Positions 15,101-17,922 of a DNA stretch of 17,922 nucleotides are shown here, one piece after another. The stretch is from NCBI GenBank assembly GCA_035490315.1, contig DATHET010000208.1:1-17922 (forward strand), read 5' to 3'. Source of the stretch: JADJQU01 sp035490315. Lineage in GTDB: Bacteria > Planctomycetota > UBA1135 > GCA-002686595. Numbering within the stretch: position 1 is the stretch's first letter; the number at the start of each line of letters is the position of its first letter. Made by a program: the position numbers and the translations under genes. The notes under the pieces were generated by a model that had not been told where the DNA came from, ran no database searches, and saw nothing but the letters and a program-made list of their open reading frames with translations.

Positions 15101-16630
15101 TCAGTGATCGCGCCGAACCCCGCCCGCCGCCTTGGCGGGAGGCCGCTTCGCTTCGCCCTCGCCTTCCCCGACGTAGCCCATCTGGATCAGGACTTTCCGC
15201 TGCTCGGGCGACGTCTCGGTGCTGACCGCGCGATCGTTGGCCGCGCGCCAGCGCTCGATCTCGCCGCGCAGGCGCGCCACTTCCGCGGCGTTCGCGGCGG
15301 AGAGCTCGCGCTCCTCGAGCGGATCGGCCGCGGTGTCGTACAGCTCGGCGACCGATTCACCCTCCGCCTGCAGCAAGTAGAGCTGGCGCGGCTGCAGAGT
15401 CAGCTTCTTCCCCGAACGCTCGCGCACCGAGCTGGTCGGATGGTTGTAGGCGAACACGCGTTCGCGCTTGGGCTGGACGCCGGTCCACAGGCTTTCGCCC
15501 TGGAGGAAGGCCGGCGCGGGCAGGTCCAACGCTTCCAGGATCGTCGGATAGAGGTCGAGGTTCGCGGCGAGACCGTCCAGCTTCGCGCCCGCGGGAAATC
15601 CAGGCCCCGCGAAGATCAGCGGCGTGTTCCACAGGTCCTCGAAGTACCACGGTCGATGGCCGTTGCCGAACAGGTTCTTGACGCCCTCCGGCAATCCGCC
15701 GAACCGCTGCAAGGACTCCTCGACCATGAACGGTTGCACCGTGTGCTCGAACAGCATCTCGCCATGGTCGGCGCAGAAGATCACCAACGTCGAGTCGAGC
15801 TCTCCGCTTGCGCGCAAAGCCTCGAGGATCCGGCCGACGCCGTCGTCGACTGCGAGGACTTCGCCGTCGTAGAGGTTGGACTGCTCGACCATCTGCTTCA
15901 CGGAATCCTCGAAGGCCTGCGGAGCGAGCTTCGGCGAGAGCTGCGCGACTCGCGGCAGCTCGCGGCGCCAGCGCGCGACGAGCTCTTCCTGGTCGGGCCG
16001 CGGCCCGTGGAACACGTCGTGCTCCGGCGCGGGCGCGTAGGGCTGGTGCGGATCGAGGAAGTGCACCCAGGCGAAGAATGGACGCGCCGTCGCGCCTTGC
16101 GCGATCTTCCGGGTGCGCCCCGCGTACCAGTCCGCGAAGCGCGCCGCGACGGTCAGGGCGTCCGCTCTCGGGGCGGGCGAGAAGACGTCGAAACCGCGCT
16201 GGAAACCGCGATCCGTCGAGAGGGTTCCGTTGGCAGGGAAGGCCGCGGTCTCCATCCCGTGCGCGTGCAGCGTCTCGCCGATCACGGAGAATTGCGCCGG
16301 GAGCACCGTCTCGTCCTGCGTCACGCTGAGCCCGGTCATCAGCGAGATCATCGACGGCACGGTCCAGCAGGCCTGCGAGTAGGAATGGCGGTAGAGCGTC
16401 CCCCGCGCGGCGAGCTGGTCGATGTGTGGAGAAGTGGGCCGTGCGTAGCCGTAGCAGCCCAGGCGATTCGCGCGCAGCGTGTCCGCGACGAGCAGCAGGA
16501 CATTCTTCGGATGCGCCGTCGCAGCCTTCGGCGGATCGCTCTTGCCGCATCCGAGAAGGACCGTCGAAGCGAGAGCCGCGAGCGCGAGCGCGCTTTTCCA
16601 GCTCGAAGTTCCCTGCGACGGCCAGATCAC
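15101..16630 (-). CDS. Sulfatase-like lipoprotein (alkaline phosphatase superfamily, Thr nucleophile)
   Basis: This 509-aa protein starts at the GTG at 16628-16630, with AGGA at 16638-16641 as Shine-Dalgarno. The frame is open further upstream, but that part overlaps the end of the next gene and is its shadow. Residues 15-28 (SALALAALASTVLLGC) give a lipoprotein signal with Cys28 as lipidation site; Gly29 does not suggest inner-membrane retention. The fold is the sulfatase/alkaline phosphatase superfamily: NVLLLVADTLRANRLGCYGY (43-62, metal ligand Asp50), CWTVPSMISLMTG (88-100), FLDPHQPYAP (191-200), CADHGE (286-291, metal ligands Asp288 and His289) and GNGH (322-325). At the position of the formylglycine Cys/Ser of true sulfatases stands Thr90, as in phosphate-ester-cleaving relatives, so a phosphodiesterase, phosphatase or phosphotransferase activity is likelier than FGly-dependent sulfatase. 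Substrate unknown. It lies 55 bp after the upstream beta-helix gene, probably in one operon with it. Confidence 0.88.
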   Translation of the reverse strand: MIWPSQGTSSWKSALALAALASTVLLGCGKSDPPKAATAHPKNVLLLVADTLRANRLGCYGYARPTSPHIDQLAARGTLYRHSYSQACWTVPSMISLMTGLSVTQDETVLPAQFSVIGETLHAHGMETAAFPANGTLSTDRGFQRGFDVFSPAPRADALTVAARFADWYAGRTRKIAQGATARPFFAWVHFLDPHQPYAPAPEHDVFHGPRPDQEELVARWRRELPRVAQLSPKLAPQAFEDSVKQMVEQSNLYDGEVLAVDDGVGRILEALRASGELDSTLVIFCADHGEMLFEHTVQPFMVEESLQRFGGLPEGVKNLFGNGHRPWYFEDLWNTPLIFAGPGFPAGAKLDGLAANLDLYPTILEALDLPAPAFLQGESLWTGVQPKRERVFAYNHPTSSVRERSGKKLTLQPRQLYLLQAEGESVAELYDTAADPLEERELSAANAAEVARLRGEIERWRAANDRAVSTETSPEQRKVLIQMGYVGEGEGEAKRPPAKAAGGVRRDH

Positions 16631-16685
16631 TTCGAGGTCCTGACCGGACGCTGACGAGTCGACGGCGACAGTGGCGCGACCACTG

Positions 16686-17922
16686 CTACGGTCTTTCCCA
16701 TGGACCCATGTCGACGATCGGCGCACTGCCGCTGCCCGTATCGGGAACACTCGGGACGTCGACGAAGCGCGCGAATCCGTCGAAGTCCAAGGGAATCGGC
16801 TCGGCCTGATTCGCGTCACCATCCAGGTCGAACAGGTCCGGCGGCACGGATGCGTTGGCACCCGCATCGATGCAGGGCGAAGCGATCGAAAGCCGGTAAT
16901 CGTTGTCGCCGATCGTCAGCGGATTGTTGTCGAGACCATTGGCATCGGTGAAGAGCGGATCCTGCGCGATGTTCCCGGCTCCATAGGTCAAAGTCGCGTT
17001 CCCGGCGAGCGTGAAGGACGATTGAGCGCCCTGGACGTCGCACCAGTCGATGTCGAACGGACCGGTCAGGACCTCGATCGCCGTGCCGCCAGGCGCGGTG
17101 TTGTTCCAGAAGATGGTGTTGCGCCAGGTTCGCACCGACACGGAACCCGAGTTGAAGTAGGCAGCCCCCGCGCGCAGCGTGCCCCTGTTGTCGACCAGGG
17201 TCGTGTTGCTCACGTGCCACCGACTGCCGATACCGGCGATCCCGCCACCCAGCTGGGCCGAGTTGCCGGCGATCGAGCACTGATCGACCCAGAGATCGCA
17301 GTAGTATCCGTAGATCCCTCCGCCTTGCGCGTTCGTCACGTTCCCCTGGAACGAGCATCGCTCCATACGCAACAACACCCTCGTTGCGAGGCCCGCTCCG
17401 TTGGTGGCCTGGTTGCCCACGAAGTCGCAGTCGAGGATGCGGAGACTGCTGTTGGTGGTGCCATCGCCCCACACCCCACCTCCCTGGCCACTGTTGCCTC
17501 GGTTGCCGACGAAGAGACAGCCCGCGATCAGCGGATTGCCGGACTGCATTCCAATTCCCCCTCCGCCGGACGGCGACTGGCAGTTCTCGAACACGCACTG
17601 GCGGATCGTGGGATTCGCGAGCTGAATGAAAACGCCGCCGCCAACCTTGTTGGACGGGCACTTGGCATTGCGGATCGTGAGCTCCTGGAGGGTCGCGCCG
17701 GATGTCGAGCCGGCGCTGAATACGAAGGCACGTCCCAGGAGCTGACAGTCGATGATGCAATTCGCCGCGCTGGATCCCTGCACGATGAAATTGCGCCCGG
17801 TGAAGTCCAGGTCGCGGTTTTCAGCTCCTTGATAGACGCCGTTGGCCAGTTGCACGGTGTCGCCCGAGATCGCCCTCGTGAAAGCAGGGCTCAGGGTCTG
17901 GAAGGGCGCGCCGATGCTCCCG
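16686..17922 (-). CDS. Secreted double beta-helix protein, last array copy, 5' end beyond window
   Basis: The frame is open to the right edge: the codons beyond 17855 read GSIGAPFQTLSPAFTRAISG, which aligns with GSLGAPFQTLGAAFAAAISA of copy 1, so the GTG at 17853-17855 is internal and not a start. About 411 residues are visible, covering the whole second beta-helix and the cap; the first helix and hinge lie outside. Coils include CVFENCQSPSGGGGI, CLFVGNRGNSGQGGG, CSFQGNVTNAQGGGI and CSIAGNSAQLGGGI. The cap has GDNDYRLSIASPCIDAG, a DLDGDAN loop (Gly replaced by Ala) and ends VDMGPWERP. It is the most divergent cap of the set and closest to copy 4 in places (NTAPGGTAIEV). It precedes the lipoprotein gene by 55 bp. 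Confidence 0.9.
   Translation of the reverse strand, partial: GSIGAPFQTLSPAFTRAISGDTVQLANGVYQGAENRDLDFTGRNFIVQGSSAANCIIDCQLLGRAFVFSAGSTSGATLQELTIRNAKCPSNKVGGGVFIQLANPTIRQCVFENCQSPSGGGGIGMQSGNPLIAGCLFVGNRGNSGQGGGVWGDGTTNSSLRILDCDFVGNQATNGAGLATRVLLRMERCSFQGNVTNAQGGGIYGYYCDLWVDQCSIAGNSAQLGGGIAGIGSRWHVSNTTLVDNRGTLRAGAAYFNSGSVSVRTWRNTIFWNNTAPGGTAIEVLTGPFDIDWCDVQGAQSSFTLAGNATLTYGAGNIAQDPLFTDANGLDNNPLTIGDNDYRLSIASPCIDAGANASVPPDLFDLDGDANQAEPIPLDFDGFARFVDVPSVPDTGSGSAPIVDMGPWERP

Noticed and set aside
16340..16370. Cys88 of the lipoprotein as the formylglycine site
   Set aside because: In CWTVPSM the residue two positions before the invariant Pro is Thr90, not Cys88, so the Cys does not align with the modified residue.
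15104..16654. Plus-strand open frame of 516 codons opposite the lipoprotein gene
   Set aside because: It mirrors a gene with clear superfamily motifs; its translation is low-complexity and lacks any domain.
16631..16867. N-terminal extension of the lipoprotein frame to an upstream start
   Set aside because: It overlaps the cap of the last array copy in another frame and is Arg/Ser-rich shadow sequence; the lipoprotein signal begins right after the GTG at 16630.

Overview
The window is GC-rich DNA that looks like a free-living Planctomycetota genome. The clue is a set of large secreted proteins of a kind abundant there: a roughly 135-residue C-terminal domain starting YCTAKxNSLGC and ending LSDALEFxxxP, and double beta-helix proteins with DxNxNGxxD calcium loops. 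The lineage call is from memory of similar proteins, not from a search. Every intact gene is on the minus strand, so transcription runs from high to low coordinates. I see no tRNA, rRNA, CRISPR array, transposase or phage gene.

Right half and centre (about 3.4-17.9 kb): a tandem array of very large secreted proteins. Four complete copies (3424-6162, 6175-8916, 9111-11882, 12075-14822; 912, 913, 923 and 915 aa) and one copy cut by the right edge (16686-17922) share one layout: signal peptide, a Gly-rich first parallel beta-helix, a beta-sandwich-like linker, a Cys-rich calcium-loop hinge, a second beta-helix with Pmp-like FxxN/GGA(I/L) coils, and a C-terminal DYRLxxxSPCLDAG...DLGxWERP cap. Between the fourth and last copies lie the 3' stump of another copy (about 15025-15084) and a lipoprotein of the sulfatase/alkaline-phosphatase superfamily (15101-16630). 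The duplicated unit includes a leader of about 190-200 bp in front of three copies. Stop codons recur every 2.75-2.96 kb, and the stump falls on the same spacing.

Left part (1-3.2 kb): two secreted proteins with unrelated N-terminal domains and the same C-terminal domain (2185-3207 and 688-1719), and a secreted protein of unknown family running off the left edge (1-614), which has no stop codon inside the window. Between the first two are a frameshifted plus-strand remnant of the same C-terminal domain (about 1911-2082), a strong hairpin terminator where it converges with the 2185-3207 gene (2110-2152), and a Fur-box-like inverted repeat (1826-1848).

Taken together the locus is devoted to exported proteins. 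The best candidate for something undescribed is the beta-helix array. The first helix, hinge and cap stay nearly constant while the coils of the second helix diverge, which is what a family of variable surface, adhesive or matrix proteins growing by duplication would look like. That function is inference; no catalytic residues are recognisable in the beta-helix proteins.
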